A DNA stretch of 64,000 nt from Microbulbifer salipaludis (GTDB lineage Bacteria > Pseudomonadota > Gammaproteobacteria > Pseudomonadales > Cellvibrionaceae). The DNA lies in the NCBI RefSeq assembly GCF_017303155.1, contig NZ_JAEKJR010000002.1, forward strand, positions 1,736,001 through 1,800,000, given 5' to 3'. Positions 37,238-46,913 of the stretch are shown here, piece after piece. Position numbers and translations under genes: made by a program. A model generated the notes under the pieces. That model worked only from the letters and a program-made list of their open reading frames with translations. It was not told the DNA's origin and made no database searches. The number at the start of each line of letters is the position of its first letter. Positions within the stretch are counted from its first letter, which is position 1.

Positions 37238-38517
37238 TATAAAACACCACGAGTATCAACTACCCGGACAAACTGCTTAATTCTACTTGCTTGCTCTTTA
37301 AACTCTGCATGGTCTACAAGCAGTAGAATAATATCCGCATTTTCTAGAGCGCTATCGATATCAACTAACTCCGCTTTTTGCATTAGCGACCGCGGAAGTT
37401 TAGATATATTTGGCTCCACCACCAATAATTTACTCGGATGCCGATCAGCCAAACTCACTGCTATGTTCAGCGCTGGGCTTTCACGCAAGTCATCTATATC
37501 AGGCTTGAAAGCAAGGCCAAAACAGGCGACAGTAATATCTTTCACATCTTTTATAGGGTTTAGCTGACTAATTCGAGCTATCTCAAGCCCAACTTTTTCC
37601 AACACCCAATCGGGTTTGGAGTCATTAACTTCCCTGGCTGCTCGTGTAAGTTTGGCCAGTTCAGGCGTTCGAGAAACAATGAACCAAGGATCTACAGCTA
37701 TGCAGTGCCCCCCCACGCCACACCCCGGCTGCAAAACATTTACTCTTGGATGTCTATTCGCCAAACTGATTAACTCCCAGACGTCAATCTCTAGCCGATC
37801 AGCAATCATTGAAAGTTCATTTGCGAAAGCAATGTTGACATCCCTAAAAGCATTTTCAGTCAACTTTGCCATTTCGGCAGTACGAACATCAGTAAGTAGG
37901 CATTCACCTTCAACCAAAAGTTCGTACAGCTCTTTTGCTTTTTCGGCACATTTAGGGGTCATGCCTCCAATCACTCGGTCATTTTCTACAAGCTCTCTCA
38001 TCACATGCCCAGGCAGTACCCGCTCCGGGCAGTGAGAAATATATATATCAAACTCGCCGCTTGACCTATTGGATACAGGAATCCGTAAGTCCGGCCGGAA
38101 TTCCTGCAAGCCTTTCGCCATATGCTCTGTCGCACCAACAGGAGATGTAGATTCAAGAATAACTAGATCGCCTTTTTTTAATACCGGGGCGATTGCGCTT
38201 GCAGCGGCCTCGATATAGGCAAGATCAGGCTGCTTATTACCTTTGAAAGGTGTCGGCACCGCAATTATAAATGCATCTGCACTCTCAGGCGTAAGTGAAG
38301 CTTTTAAGTAACCCTCTGTAACCGTTGAATGCACAACGATATCTAGCTCAGGCTCAACGATATGAATCTCGCCTTGATTAATTGTGTTCACCGCATGTTC
38401 ATTAACATCAACGCCACAAACCTTCAGTTTTCGTGACGCAAATGCAGCAGCTGTAGGCAAGCCGATATAGCCGAGCCCCATAACAGTTAAAGACTTGAAA
38501 TTTTCACTTTTTTTCAT
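37237..38517 (-). CDS. wecC: UDP-N-acetyl-D-mannosamine dehydrogenase
   Basis: A 426-residue NAD-dependent dehydrogenase that oxidises UDP-ManNAc to UDP-ManNAcA, a building block of acidic polysaccharides. The Rossmann start VMGLGYIGLPTAAAFASR, the STSPVGATE loop, and the active-site signature PGCGVGGHCIAVDPWFIV (catalytic Cys in the first GCG or HC region) are all typical of WecC rather than UDP-glucose dehydrogenase. It follows wecB by 15 bp in the same operon as nadK-wecB. Confidence 0.93.
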   Translation of the reverse strand: MKKSENFKSLTVMGLGYIGLPTAAAFASRKLKVCGVDVNEHAVNTINQGEIHIVEPELDIVVHSTVTEGYLKASLTPESADAFIIAVPTPFKGNKQPDLAYIEAAASAIAPVLKKGDLVILESTSPVGATEHMAKGLQEFRPDLRIPVSNRSSGEFDIYISHCPERVLPGHVMRELVENDRVIGGMTPKCAEKAKELYELLVEGECLLTDVRTAEMAKLTENAFRDVNIAFANELSMIADRLEIDVWELISLANRHPRVNVLQPGCGVGGHCIAVDPWFIVSRTPELAKLTRAAREVNDSKPDWVLEKVGLEIARISQLNPIKDVKDITVACFGLAFKPDIDDLRESPALNIAVSLADRHPSKLLVVEPNISKLPRSLMQKAELVDIDSALENADIILLLVDHAEFKEQASRIKQFVRVVDTRGVL

Positions 38518-38532
38518 GTTTACCCCCGATTG

Positions 38533-39693
38533 TTAACCAACAACATCTAAACTTTCTTTCTTATGAGAGAATGCTCTCAAAACATCTTGAACGATTCGCT
38601 CACAGGCCTTCCCATCACCATAAGGATTGTGCGCCTCAGACATTTTTTGGTAATACTCTTTGTCATCCAGCAACCGCTGCACTTCGACGCACATGACGGC
38701 CTTATTTGTTCCGACCAATTTCACAGTGCCTGCATCTACTGCTTCCGGCCGCTCTGTCGTATCGCGCATTACTAGTACTGGCTTACCCAAAGACGGAGCT
38801 TCCTCTTGAATCCCACCCGAATCAGAAAGAATCAGATAAGAGCGACTCATTAAGTATACAAAGGGAAGATATTCAAGAGGCTCTATAAGCAGAACATTTT
38901 CTTGACCTGAAAGAATTCGATTTACCGGCTCACGTACATTTGGATTTAAATGCACAGGGTAAACAAATTGAACTTCTGGATTATTCTCTGCCATTTCTAT
39001 AATGGCTTGACACATATTTTCAAAGCCGGAACCAAAATTTTCTCTACGATGCCCGGTAATTAGTACGATTTTTCGATTTTCTCGTAAAAAAGGGAGTACA
39101 TCTAAAATCGCCGTTTCGGTTGCAGAATTATTTTTAATTATATTAAGCACTTCAAAAAGGGCATCAATAACTGTATTTCCAGTAACAGTAACGGTCGATT
39201 CGAAATGCCCTTCGGACAAAAGATTGTGCTGTGACCTCGCCGTAGGCGCGAAATGATAAGTTGCCACTGCCCCGGTTATCTTCCGATTCATTTCTTCCGG
39301 CCACGGAGAGTATATATCCCCGGTTCTAAGACCGGCCTCTACGTGTCCGACCGGAATTTTTTCGTAATAACTTGCTAAAGACGCAGCGAGTGTGGTTGTC
39401 GTATCACCGTGCACCAGTACTACATCTGGCTGCCAATCTTTCAGTATGGGGCGGAGCCCCATCAATATGCGGGCTGTAATGTCCGTTAGATCCTGCCCAG
39501 GCTGCATGATATCAAGATCCCATTGGGGCTTGATCTCAAAAAGCTCTAAGACCTGGTCTAGCATTGAGCGGTGCTGTGCAGTTACGCATACGCGACAATC
39601 GACTTCACTCCGCTTTTTAAACGCTTTTACAAGCGGGGCCATTTTAATTGCTTCAGGGCGAGTCCCAAAAACGATTAACACTTTCTGCTTCAT
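38533..39693 (-). CDS. wecB: UDP-N-acetylglucosamine 2-epimerase (non-hydrolysing)
   Basis: A 386-residue cytosolic enzyme interconverting UDP-GlcNAc and UDP-ManNAc. Motifs: [18 protein letters not shown] at the N-terminus, [10 protein letters not shown], and [28 protein letters not shown] near the C-terminus. It supplies WecC. It starts 4 bp after the nadK stop with no strong ribosome site, suggesting translational coupling to nadK. Confidence 0.95.
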   Translation of the reverse strand: MKQKVLIVFGTRPEAIKMAPLVKAFKKRSEVDCRVCVTAQHRSMLDQVLELFEIKPQWDLDIMQPGQDLTDITARILMGLRPILKDWQPDVVLVHGDTTTTLAASLASYYEKIPVGHVEAGLRTGDIYSPWPEEMNRKITGAVATYHFAPTARSQHNLLSEGHFESTVTVTGNTVIDALFEVLNIIKNNSATETAILDVLPFLRENRKIVLITGHRRENFGSGFENMCQAIIEMAENNPEVQFVYPVHLNPNVREPVNRILSGQENVLLIEPLEYLPFVYLMSRSYLILSDSGGIQEEAPSLGKPVLVMRDTTERPEAVDAGTVKLVGTNKAVMCVEVQRLLDDKEYYQKMSEAHNPYGDGKACERIVQDVLRAFSHKKESLDVVG

Positions 39694-39697
39694 GATT

Positions 39698-40573
39698 TCA
39701 ACTACTTATTTGCCAGTTTAATTTCGAACGACAGGTTTCATAAAAATTATGATCAATCGGGTGAATCAAAGTGAGCCGATGCGGCTTTTTGTGTATTCGA
39801 ATCACGTCTCCAGGTTCAGTAATTACCTGATCGTGTCCATCGCAGGTCACATAGGAGTGTGTAGAATTGTGCTCCCCAATGATGACCTTAAACTCACTAC
39901 TACCCTCGACCACGATCGGCCTGCTACTCAGCGCATGGGGATTTAAAGGAACGACCACAATGGCATCAAGCTTTGGGTGCATAATTGGCCCCCCACCAGA
40001 AAGTGCATAAGCCGTTGAGCCTGTGGGTGTCGACACAATCAATCCATCGGATCGTTGGGTATAAACAAATTGCCCATCGATAAACAGATCAAACTCAATC
40101 ATGCGGATATATTCACCTGGGTGAATGACTACATCATTAAGCGAGGAGCCTTTGCCAATTGGCTTACCATCTCGCGTGACGGACATATCGAGCAAGAAGC
40201 GGCTTTCGGCCATGTATTTGCCGGAAAGCACCTCGCCTACTTTTTCTTCGATTTCATCGGGCGTGATATCGGTGAGGAATCCAAGCCGGCCCCGGTTGAT
40301 ACCCAGGAGCGGAACACTGAATTTGGCGAGGGCGCGGGCGGCGGCGAGCAGGCTACCGTCGCCGCCGACAACGATTACGAGGTCGCAAAGTTCCCCGAGC
40401 TTGTCTTTACTGGATACACGCGCATTGTGACCCGCCACATCGTTGGCTGTATTTTTTTCGAGCACAACGGAGTAACCCTCTCGCTCCAGGAAGGCCATCA
40501 GGCGCTTGAGCGAGAGGACTGCGCTGTCACTTTCAGTGCGGCCGATCAGGCCGATGTTTTGGAATTCCGACAC
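39698..40573 (-). CDS. nadK: NAD kinase
   Basis: A 291-residue ATP-dependent NAD+ kinase producing NADP+. The catalytic GGDG is in [13 protein letters not shown], with [10 protein letters not shown] and [16 protein letters not shown] as the NAD- and ATP-site motifs. The start is GTG 40573 with GGGGGAG just upstream. It is a housekeeping gene that forms the head of the wecB-wecC operon here, an uncommon pairing for nadK, and marks the boundary of the AT-rich island. Confidence 0.95.
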   Translation of the reverse strand: MSEFQNIGLIGRTESDSAVLSLKRLMAFLEREGYSVVLEKNTANDVAGHNARVSSKDKLGELCDLVIVVGGDGSLLAAARALAKFSVPLLGINRGRLGFLTDITPDEIEEKVGEVLSGKYMAESRFLLDMSVTRDGKPIGKGSSLNDVVIHPGEYIRMIEFDLFIDGQFVYTQRSDGLIVSTPTGSTAYALSGGGPIMHPKLDAIVVVPLNPHALSSRPIVVEGSSEFKVIIGEHNSTHSYVTCDGHDQVITEPGDVIRIHKKPHRLTLIHPIDHNFYETCRSKLNWQISS

Positions 40574-40760
40574 CGCTCCCCCAAGGTGCCCGAATTTGGG
40601 CTAGTGCAGTTTTGGTAATGACTCGGACAACAAGCTGGTCACTAATCGTCCAAAATGCAAAGAATGACAGGCGATTATGCCTCAGTGAACGGTATGAGTC
40701 GAACTCTCGGTTTGGGCAATAGTGATTGAACGGTCAACAACCACAAAGACTATTTATTAG

Positions 40761-41726
40761 TCAGCGGGAGCCCTCGCCCCCTCGGCGTGGACGATGCCCC
40801 CGAGCTCCCTGCAGGCCGCCTGTATGTAGCAGTAAAACTCTTTGGCGCCTTCCTTCGCCCATTTTGCTATCGCCTTGTTCACACAATTCTCCAAGCGCCT
40901 TGGTCACCTTCCCCGTATATACTTGGTCGAGAACAACGCCAGTCTGCTGCCCGACCTCGTCAAGAAATGCGATCAAAGATTCATCAACCTTGCCATAGCC
41001 ACCGCAATGCCCGCCGGTAATCAATTCAGGATTACTCCCCGACGGGAGACTCCCCCCCCAGTCTACAATCGCAGCCGCGATGCTTCTTTCGGCTTTTAGA
41101 ACGGCAACCCCCACAGCCTTCGTAGTTTTCGGTAGGCTAGAAGCGAGCGCACCTAACGTGAGTCCTGTCCCACAGGCAAGCCAGCATTCATCAAATCGCA
41201 CAGGGCTAGTGGCCGCAATTGTCTTTCCCAGCAGCCTTACGCCCTGTGCACCTTGTGCGTTCTCGCCCCCTTCTGGCACAAACCAGCTGTCATTCCCGCT
41301 CAGTCCCAAACTACCAACGAAGTCCGGTTCATTACGTCTGCGGTACTCGGAGCGCGACACAAACCGCAGCTCCATCCCAAACCGCTCCGCGTCCTGCAGC
41401 ATGGCACTTGGAACCGGGGGCCTTTCACCCCGGATGATGCCGATGGTTTTAAACCCAAATCGCTGGCCAGCCGCGGCGGTGGCGTGTATGTGATTTGACC
41501 AGGCACCGCCACAGGTAACGATGGTGTCATTGCCCTGCTTTCGAGCTTCCAGCAGGTTGAACAGCAGTTTGTAGGCTTTATTGCCGGAGATAATGGGGTC
41601 GATCAGATCGTCGCGGCGGATCCAGAGATCAATACCGGGGAACAGATCAGAATTGATTTGTTGATAGGGGACATTTCTCGCGGCTTCGAGGAAGGCCTTT
41701 TCGCTAAGCTCGGTGAGGTATCGCAT
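40761..41726 (-). CDS. PLP-dependent 1-aminocyclopropane-1-carboxylate deaminase / D-cysteine desulfhydrase homologue
   Basis: A 321-residue fold-type II PLP enzyme. The PLP lysine is in DPIISGNKAYKLLF; CGGAWSNHIHATAAAG is the Gly-rich/Ser region; WLACGTGLTLGALASSL is the phosphate-binding loop; and LLHTGGLQGARG is the conserved C-terminal motif. Family members act on D-cysteine or ACC; which one is not decidable here. The C-terminal tail after HTGGLQG is unusually Arg-rich but in frame. It lies 19 bp downstream of the RES gene, on the same strand. Confidence 0.85.
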   Translation of the reverse strand: MRYLTELSEKAFLEAARNVPYQQINSDLFPGIDLWIRRDDLIDPIISGNKAYKLLFNLLEARKQGNDTIVTCGGAWSNHIHATAAAGQRFGFKTIGIIRGERPPVPSAMLQDAERFGMELRFVSRSEYRRRNEPDFVGSLGLSGNDSWFVPEGGENAQGAQGVRLLGKTIAATSPVRFDECWLACGTGLTLGALASSLPKTTKAVGVAVLKAERSIAAAIVDWGGSLPSGSNPELITGGHCGGYGKVDESLIAFLDEVGQQTGVVLDQVYTGKVTKALGELCEQGDSKMGEGRRQRVLLLHTGGLQGARGHRPRRGGEGSR

Positions 41727-41744
41727 CGTTACACACCAACCCCT

Positions 41745-42527
41745 TCATGCAGGCTGCGGTAATTGGCCGGAAGACAGGAACGCTTCGCGGTCGAAAGATT
41801 TTGAGTGGACACTGCTCCCACTTTTCACCAGGAAAGTGACGCGGTCGACGCGCGTTTCAGCCGTGACTTCGGCCTCCATGGTAGGGGGGCGGCGCAGGAG
41901 TGCCAGAGGTTCGAACAAGGCAACATTGATGCCTTCGCCACCATTGATTGGTAGTTCAGCCAGCCTCGCGGATAGTGCGCGGGCGGACGGGGTTTCCAGC
42001 CCCTGGATGCCGCTCTCGCGCATCAGGGCACCGAGTTGCTGGCAATAGCGGTATTCGGTCGGGTGGGTGACTTGTGGCCAGTGTTCTTGCCACTCTGTTT
42101 GCTGCAGCCGAATACCGGGGTCGGCGCAGTATTTGGCGGAAAAGACCTGGTGGAAGCTGGTGACGGGCGCTGCGGGCGGCTGCTCCATATCGCTGATAAA
42201 CAGGAGACGATAGTAAGCGGCCTCGGCGAGCACTGTACCGATGGTTTTGCTGCCGTAGAAAATACCACTCTCGGCAGTGCCGCCGAAGCGAGAACCCCAG
42301 GGCAGTGGCGGGTAGCGGAATGGGGTCGCTAGCAGGTAGTGAAGATCCTCACTGCCCGGCAGCCGCGCGGGCTTGCTCTGCTCCAGGAGATTTTCCAAGA
42401 CTTCCTGCTTTTGCAGGCTATCGACGAGACTTCGCGTGGCGACCTCTTCCTGGGATTCGATGATGCGGTAAAGCCGGCCAATCAGGCGGGTGGCTGACTG
42501 GCGAATTTTTTCGCCGAGGTCGATCAC
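41745..42527 (-). CDS. RES-domain toxin
   Basis: A 260-residue protein with the RES-family layout: RLYRIIESQ near the N-terminus, RYPPLPWGSRFGGTAESGIFYGSKTIGTVLAEAAYYRL with the conserved Arg, Gly and Glu, and a C-terminal half ending in ASR-like QGLETPSARAL. RES toxins modify NAD+ or related nucleotides. Its start overlaps the stop of the Xre gene (ATGA, 4 bp), the standard arrangement for the Xre-RES pair. Lack of a nearby second toxin supports this reading. Confidence 0.82.
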   Translation of the reverse strand: MIDLGEKIRQSATRLIGRLYRIIESQEEVATRSLVDSLQKQEVLENLLEQSKPARLPGSEDLHYLLATPFRYPPLPWGSRFGGTAESGIFYGSKTIGTVLAEAAYYRLLFISDMEQPPAAPVTSFHQVFSAKYCADPGIRLQQTEWQEHWPQVTHPTEYRYCQQLGALMRESGIQGLETPSARALSARLAELPINGGEGINVALFEPLALLRRPPTMEAEVTAETRVDRVTFLVKSGSSVHSKSFDREAFLSSGQLPQPA

Positions 42528-42886
42528 ACTTTGCCTCGCATGGCGTCGAGATAGGTGACGATACGCACCAGCCCATCGATGCGGCGAGCGACTTCCTTGG
42601 GGACGCCATTCAGCGCGCCATTGGCCGTGGCGAACCAGATTTTGGCGCCCTCTTCGCCCCCCATCAGTACAAACGCGGAGCGATAGGCCCGGACAAGTAA
42701 CAGGGCGAGCTGGCCTTCGGCACTTTGCGGGGCCAGGCCGCTGCGGCGGCGCAGGGTACGATCATCCAGGTGGATGATTTCACTGAGTTCTTTCTTTTTC
42801 AGGCCCAGGTGGTTGGCGGTGTTGAGGGTTGCCTCGAGGAGGACCTGATCTTCGGTGGTTTGTGGGGTTTGGGCTGGGTTGGCCAT
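42524..42886 (-). CDS. Xre/MbcA/ParS-type antitoxin
   Basis: A 120-residue protein with an N-terminal helix-turn-helix stretch (LGLKKKELSEIIHLDDRTLRRR) and a C-terminal toxin-binding domain (GGEEGAKIWFATANGALNGVPKEVARR, the family's NxAL...P motif). It precedes and overlaps the RES toxin gene and has a strong ribosome site (GGAGG) before ATG 42886. It should neutralise the toxin and repress its own promoter, which is readable just upstream. Confidence 0.87.
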   Translation of the reverse strand: MANPAQTPQTTEDQVLLEATLNTANHLGLKKKELSEIIHLDDRTLRRRSGLAPQSAEGQLALLLVRAYRSAFVLMGGEEGAKIWFATANGALNGVPKEVARRIDGLVRIVTYLDAMRGKV

Positions 42887-42923
42887 TTTGCCTCCGGGTT
42901 GAAGGTAGAGGACATATGACCTA

Positions 42924-42952
42924 AATATATTTTAGTTTTGGACATATTGCAA
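42924..42952 (-). promoter_or_regulatory. Promoter and probable autoregulatory operator of the Xre-RES pair
   Basis: On the minus strand TTGCAA (42947-42952) and TATATT (42924-42929) are spaced by 17 bp, close to the sigma70 consensus. A CTAAA-tatat-TTTAG palindrome (42921-42935) covers the -10 box, and two GACATAT copies lie exactly 30 bp apart (42911 and 42941), the expected kind of site for the antitoxin dimer. Confidence 0.7.
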
Positions 42953-43095
42953 AGATCGCGGAACCGACGGATACAGCATGTGCCATATCGGGACGGGACT
43001 GATTCGCGGCTACGCCGCTCACCCTCCGGGCGCCGCCGCTGCGCTCTGGCGTCCTAAATCGCTATGCGATTTGGTCGAACGGGGGTTCAGTTACA
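42953..43095. other. Structured GC-rich intergenic DNA
   Basis: No gene seen. It contains several short hairpins, the clearest being AAATCGC-TAT-GCGATTT at 43056-43072, and resembles the palindrome-rich filler often found downstream of tRNA genes in this group. Confidence 0.4.
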
Positions 43096-43163
43096 CCGGT
43101 CCGCCAGATACAAAAAAGCCCCTGTTCTTTCGAACAGGGGCTTTTTTGTATCTGGCGGACCGG
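43096..43163. repeat. Perfect 32-bp inverted repeat overlapping the 3' end of tRNA-Asp
   Basis: Arms 43096-43127 and 43132-43163 match base for base with a 4-bp loop. The inner 10 bp plus A/T tract make the tRNA terminator; the outer 11 bases of the right arm are the last 11 nucleotides of tRNA-Asp (acceptor strand and CCA). Confidence 0.9.
43112..43147. terminator. Terminator after the tRNA-Asp/Val unit
   Basis: Stem GCCCCTGTTC / GAACAGGGGC with a TTTC-type 4-base loop, flanked by six A on one side and six T on the other, so it can work in both directions. For the minus-strand tRNA transcript it lies five bases after the CCA of tRNA-Asp. Confidence 0.9.
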
Positions 43164-43229
43164 ACGGGACTCGAACCCGCGACCTCCGGCGTGACAGGCC
43201 GGCATTCTAACCAACTGAACTACCGGTCC
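43153..43229 (-). tRNA. tRNA-Asp (GTC)
   Basis: 77 nt with a GGACCGG/CCGGTCC acceptor stem, D-arm AGTTCAGTTGG, anticodon loop CTGTCAC (GTC), T-arm GGTTCGAGTCC, discriminator G and encoded CCA. It lies 25 bp after tRNA-Val in the same direction and probably shares its transcript. Confidence 0.96.
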
Positions 43230-43254
43230 ACGGTAGTGCACTCCCCTCGAGGAG

Positions 43255-43330
43255 TGGTGGGTGGTACAGGGGTCGAACCTGTGACCTACGCCTTGTAAGG
43301 GCGCCGCTCTACCAACTGAGCTAACCACCC
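43255..43330 (-). tRNA. tRNA-Val (TAC)
   Basis: 76 nt with GGGTGGT/ACCACCC acceptor stem, D-arm AGCTCAGTTGGTAGAGC, anticodon loop CTTACAA (TAC), T-loop GTTCGAC, discriminator A and encoded CCA. Confidence 0.96.
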
Positions 43331-43440
43331 AATTCGGTAACTTCCTGAGAAGGTTTCCGTTTTGCTCTGGGCTTGTCCCCCGAGAGCGAGGCGCATCATA
43401 CCCGACTGCGATTTTGTGTCAACAAAAAATGCGCCAAAAT

Positions 43441-45852
43441 TTACAAATTATTTTCCGCTGCCTCCGGGTCTTCGACGGATACCGGTGTTGGCTGAATGTC
43501 TTCGCCGGCAGGCTCAATTTCCTGCGCAAACGCTTCACCCAGCTGGCGATAATCCGCACTGACGGGATGCCCCGCGATCATGACATCGCCCCCCTTCTGG
43601 AACAGGGGATTTTTTGGGCGGCCTATGTCGGGCGCATTGTAGTTACACACCCCGTCGGGAAAAATCCTGCGCAGATCCTCGATTCGCTCGACGACATTTG
43701 CCGTTGCTTGTCCATACAGATTCTTCGCGACCGCACGCTCCACCGGCTGCAATGCGCACTTGAACACATCCCCTGTGATAGGCGCTCCGGCCATCAACCG
43801 CGGTGTGCTGTAAATCGGGTACTGCTGCATGCAGGCGCCTGCGGGTTTGTGATTCCATTCGCCATTCCACACACCCGGGCCAGCGGCCATCACATTGCCA
43901 TCTTTATCGAAACACCGATCCGTGGCTTCCACCGGCTTGTTGCCGGCCACGCCCAGTTCTGGATGCTCAATGATTTTTTGCATCCAGTGATCAATGATAT
44001 CCAGCGCCTCATCTATCGGATCATAGCTTTTATGGCTCATCCAGATCAGCTGGTTATCAGCATGGCCTCTTGCCCGGCGAATGCGCTCTCTGCTTGAGAA
44101 AGACGCGAGGCTGTGATGCATGTCCAGTTCACCTTCCAGATAATGCCGCACATCGAGGATCGGAATTTCCACATCACCCAGGAACACGTGGCCGGAGCGA
44201 AAGATACCCTCGATGGCCGCCACATTGGCAATGCTGCGTGGTGCAGGATTGTCGAGGCTGCCGAGGTTCATGTTGTGTTCGCTCCACACAGAGAGCTCCA
44301 CGGGAAAAACCTCTCCATTCATGAACCACAGTTTTTCGCCGCCCTGCTCCGTTGGGTCCTTCCAGCCTCCGATGGTGGCGTTTAGCCGCAGAAATTCATC
44401 AACGTTGATATGCCCCTGCTTAAGGGCCTGGAGACCGTACTGAACCCCCTGGTTATCCCAGGCACTGTTGGCATAGCCGTTCTGGTCCGCACCATAAAAA
44501 TCACGCAGGTCTTCCCAGTGCGACCAGTGCGTTTTTTCCGCAACATGATCCGCGAAGCTGTTGCTGAAATGCACAAAATTGGGGTTATTGACCAGCGGTA
44601 CCAGACCGCGCCAGCCCTGTACGCACTCCGATGCACCGTTAGCGGTTGCACGATAACGGCCATCGAAAAACGCAGCCGCGTTTTCCAGTACCTTAAAGCG
44701 ATGATCAAACTCTTCTTTGGTCGCCAAGCCTATGACCGCTTCGCGCTCCGATACATCGCGCCAGCGCGGGTCTTCGGCGGCAACCACATCGAAAAAGTAC
44801 TCCAGGGGCTCGCAGTCAAATACGTAAATCGTCTGACTCACCATATCGGGGTAGGAGTACAGCGGCAGCGCGGCATCCAGAACGCCGGGCGCATTCTGGG
44901 CCAAAAGATACTGCTGAATCGCACCACCAGATCCACCGATGCCGACGGTATACAGTGGCTCGGAATACAGCGCGGCAAACTGTTTCTTTAATCGGCGTGC
45001 GGTGTCTTCCGCCAACCAGATGTTGTAATGGTTACTGGTTTGATTGGCAGTGGAGTAAACCACGGCATAACCGCGCGCGAGTTGATCTGCTCGCCGTTCG
45101 ACAATCGCCTTGCGGCTGACATTACCCTGCCGACGCCCCACACCCACACCACCACGGAATTGATAGATCAGCCGCTTATTCCAGTTACTGGTATTGGGCT
45201 TCTCGGCGGTCTCGCCCTCCCCGCGCAATACAGCTATGGAGTAAAAAAATCGGTTGATCGTGCCGGTTTCGAGACGCACGACAAAGTCGGTGGTTTTCCC
45301 GTTAACCGTTACCTGGTCTATATCATTTTGTGCATTTGCCAGAGGGTGGAACTGGCCGTCGATTGTGCTGCGGTAAACATAGGAGACCGACGTACTGTGG
45401 CTGCAGTCTCGACTGTAGCCGATGATTTCATCCGTTTGCTGCCCATCTTCATTCAGGGCAAACACCGGCACACCTTCACCCTTGTGGTTGTCCACCAGAG
45501 GCTGGGCGCCGGTAATCTTGTTTTCGCCACACAAGAAAGGATAGGTAGACGGCCCCGCAAACAGGGTTTCAACCGGGCCGGTTTCGCCAATGGCAATGGG
45601 AAATGGAAAGTATTCCGCAGGCCGGCCGGTTTTTCGCGGGTGGTCGCCGGCGTACGCCGGTTGCGGGGCGTGATCCAGAGCGCCAGGTGGCACGCCGACT
45701 ACCGGTGATTTGGGCACCCCGGGAATTCTTGGCAGCTTTTCGTAAACAAACCAGCCGCCCAACCCCAGTAGAATAAAAAATGAAGCCACCAATCCCGTCA
45801 CTACTCGCCGCGCATTCAATCGGGCAAACAGTTTCCGTGTGCTCCAAGCCAT
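43441..45852 (-). CDS. Large membrane-anchored hydrolase-like protein (DUF6351-like)
   Basis: An 803-residue protein with one N-terminal span (VVTGLVASFFILLGLGGWFVY) that acts as anchor or signal, so the bulk should be periplasmic or outside. Sequence stretches such as VETLFAGPSTYPFLC, GYSRDCSHSTSVSYVYRS and RLIYQFRGGVGVGRRQGN fit my memory of the DUF6351 family. A nucleophile-elbow-like GIGGSGGAIQQYLLA suggests an alpha/beta hydrolase core; the substrate is unknown. The start is supported by GGAGG seven bases before ATG 45852. It is a single gene between tRNA-Val and cysC. Confidence 0.65.
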   Translation of the reverse strand: MAWSTRKLFARLNARRVVTGLVASFFILLGLGGWFVYEKLPRIPGVPKSPVVGVPPGALDHAPQPAYAGDHPRKTGRPAEYFPFPIAIGETGPVETLFAGPSTYPFLCGENKITGAQPLVDNHKGEGVPVFALNEDGQQTDEIIGYSRDCSHSTSVSYVYRSTIDGQFHPLANAQNDIDQVTVNGKTTDFVVRLETGTINRFFYSIAVLRGEGETAEKPNTSNWNKRLIYQFRGGVGVGRRQGNVSRKAIVERRADQLARGYAVVYSTANQTSNHYNIWLAEDTARRLKKQFAALYSEPLYTVGIGGSGGAIQQYLLAQNAPGVLDAALPLYSYPDMVSQTIYVFDCEPLEYFFDVVAAEDPRWRDVSEREAVIGLATKEEFDHRFKVLENAAAFFDGRYRATANGASECVQGWRGLVPLVNNPNFVHFSNSFADHVAEKTHWSHWEDLRDFYGADQNGYANSAWDNQGVQYGLQALKQGHINVDEFLRLNATIGGWKDPTEQGGEKLWFMNGEVFPVELSVWSEHNMNLGSLDNPAPRSIANVAAIEGIFRSGHVFLGDVEIPILDVRHYLEGELDMHHSLASFSSRERIRRARGHADNQLIWMSHKSYDPIDEALDIIDHWMQKIIEHPELGVAGNKPVEATDRCFDKDGNVMAAGPGVWNGEWNHKPAGACMQQYPIYSTPRLMAGAPITGDVFKCALQPVERAVAKNLYGQATANVVERIEDLRRIFPDGVCNYNAPDIGRPKNPLFQKGGDVMIAGHPVSADYRQLGEAFAQEIEPAGEDIQPTPVSVEDPEAAENNL

Positions 45853-46146
45853 AGCCGCCTCCGTACGCCTTTTGTTCCCTGTGCCGCTCGATTCTTCAAA
45901 TCAAACAGGCACAGCAACAGTATATGTGGCGCCGGGAAAAGCGTTGGGGAGTTGGCGGCGGAGTAGACTCGAAGAAAATTCGGTGTGCGAGGGCGGTCAA
46001 AAATCAGACCGAGAGCAGCGAGAAATCACAGGGAACAAAGGTGAGACTTCCGGGGCACGGCGACAAAAAATTGCCCCGGATGGGCGCAGACGGCAGAACA
46101 TTCCCACTGACGCTGTGCCAGTTGATGGAATGCCCTGCCACAGACA

Positions 46147-46770
46147 TCAAATGATGATGCCGCGCTCCTGCAGCGCCTTGATGACGGCCTCGACTTCATC
46201 TTCCAGGCTCATCTGGTCAGTGCGCAGGTGAAGTTCCGGGCTCGTAGGCGCTTCATAGGGGTCGTCAATTCCGGTAAAGCCGCGAATTTCACCAGCACGG
46301 GCCTTTTTGTACAGCCCCTTCGGATCGCGCTCTTCCGCCGCTTCCAGCGAGCAGTCGATAAACACCTCCATGAACGGCAGGTCACCTTCTTCGTGTACCT
46401 TGCGCACCAGAGCGCGGTCTTCCGCGTAGGGGCTGATGAAGCTGCTCAATACCACCACACCGGTGTCAGCAAACAGCTTGGAGATTTCACCAACCCGGCG
46501 AATGTTCTCCTGGCGATCTTCTGCCGAAAAACCGAGGTTGGAGTTGATACCGAGACGAATATTGTCGCCATCCAACCGGTAGCTGAGCACGCCGCGCGCA
46601 GTCAGGGCCTTTTCCACAGCAACCGCTACGGTGCTCTTGCCGGAACCGGACAGGCCAGTAAACCACAGGGTCACGCCCTTGTGGCCCAACATCGCAGCGC
46701 GATCCCCACGGGTTACGTCTCCATCGTGCCAATGGACATTGGTTGCTTTGCGTTCGACGACTTCAGTCAC
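46147..46770 (-). CDS. cysC: Adenylylsulfate (APS) kinase
   Basis: A 207-residue cytosolic kinase that phosphorylates APS to PAPS, the activated sulfate donor. P-loop [11 protein letters not shown], the DGDNIR substrate motif, [28 protein letters not shown] and the C-terminal lid [22 protein letters not shown] are all present. It stands apart from the usual cysDN genes in this window. PAPS from it could serve the sulfotransferase at 25.5-26.3 kb (inferred). Confidence 0.96.
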   Translation of the reverse strand: MTEVVERKATNVHWHDGDVTRGDRAAMLGHKGVTLWFTGLSGSGKSTVAVAVEKALTARGVLSYRLDGDNIRLGINSNLGFSAEDRQENIRRVGEISKLFADTGVVVLSSFISPYAEDRALVRKVHEEGDLPFMEVFIDCSLEAAEERDPKGLYKKARAGEIRGFTGIDDPYEAPTSPELHLRTDQMSLEDEVEAVIKALQERGIII

Positions 46771-46913
46771 TTTTTTCCCCTAAGCGTGAAATGGTTAACC
46801 CTGGGCCGAGCCTTGGCCCGCAGGACAATAGAAAGGTGAGAACTGGCGCGCATTATCCTAGATCGCCCCGGGGTCGGTAAAGGCAGCCGATAGAACAATA
46901 GCGCCCGAAAACC

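Noticed and set aside
40761..40860. Possible frameshift at the end of the ACC-deaminase homologue
   Set aside because: The conserved LLHTGGLQG motif is in the same frame as the rest of the protein, so the unusual Arg-rich tail does not require a frameshift.
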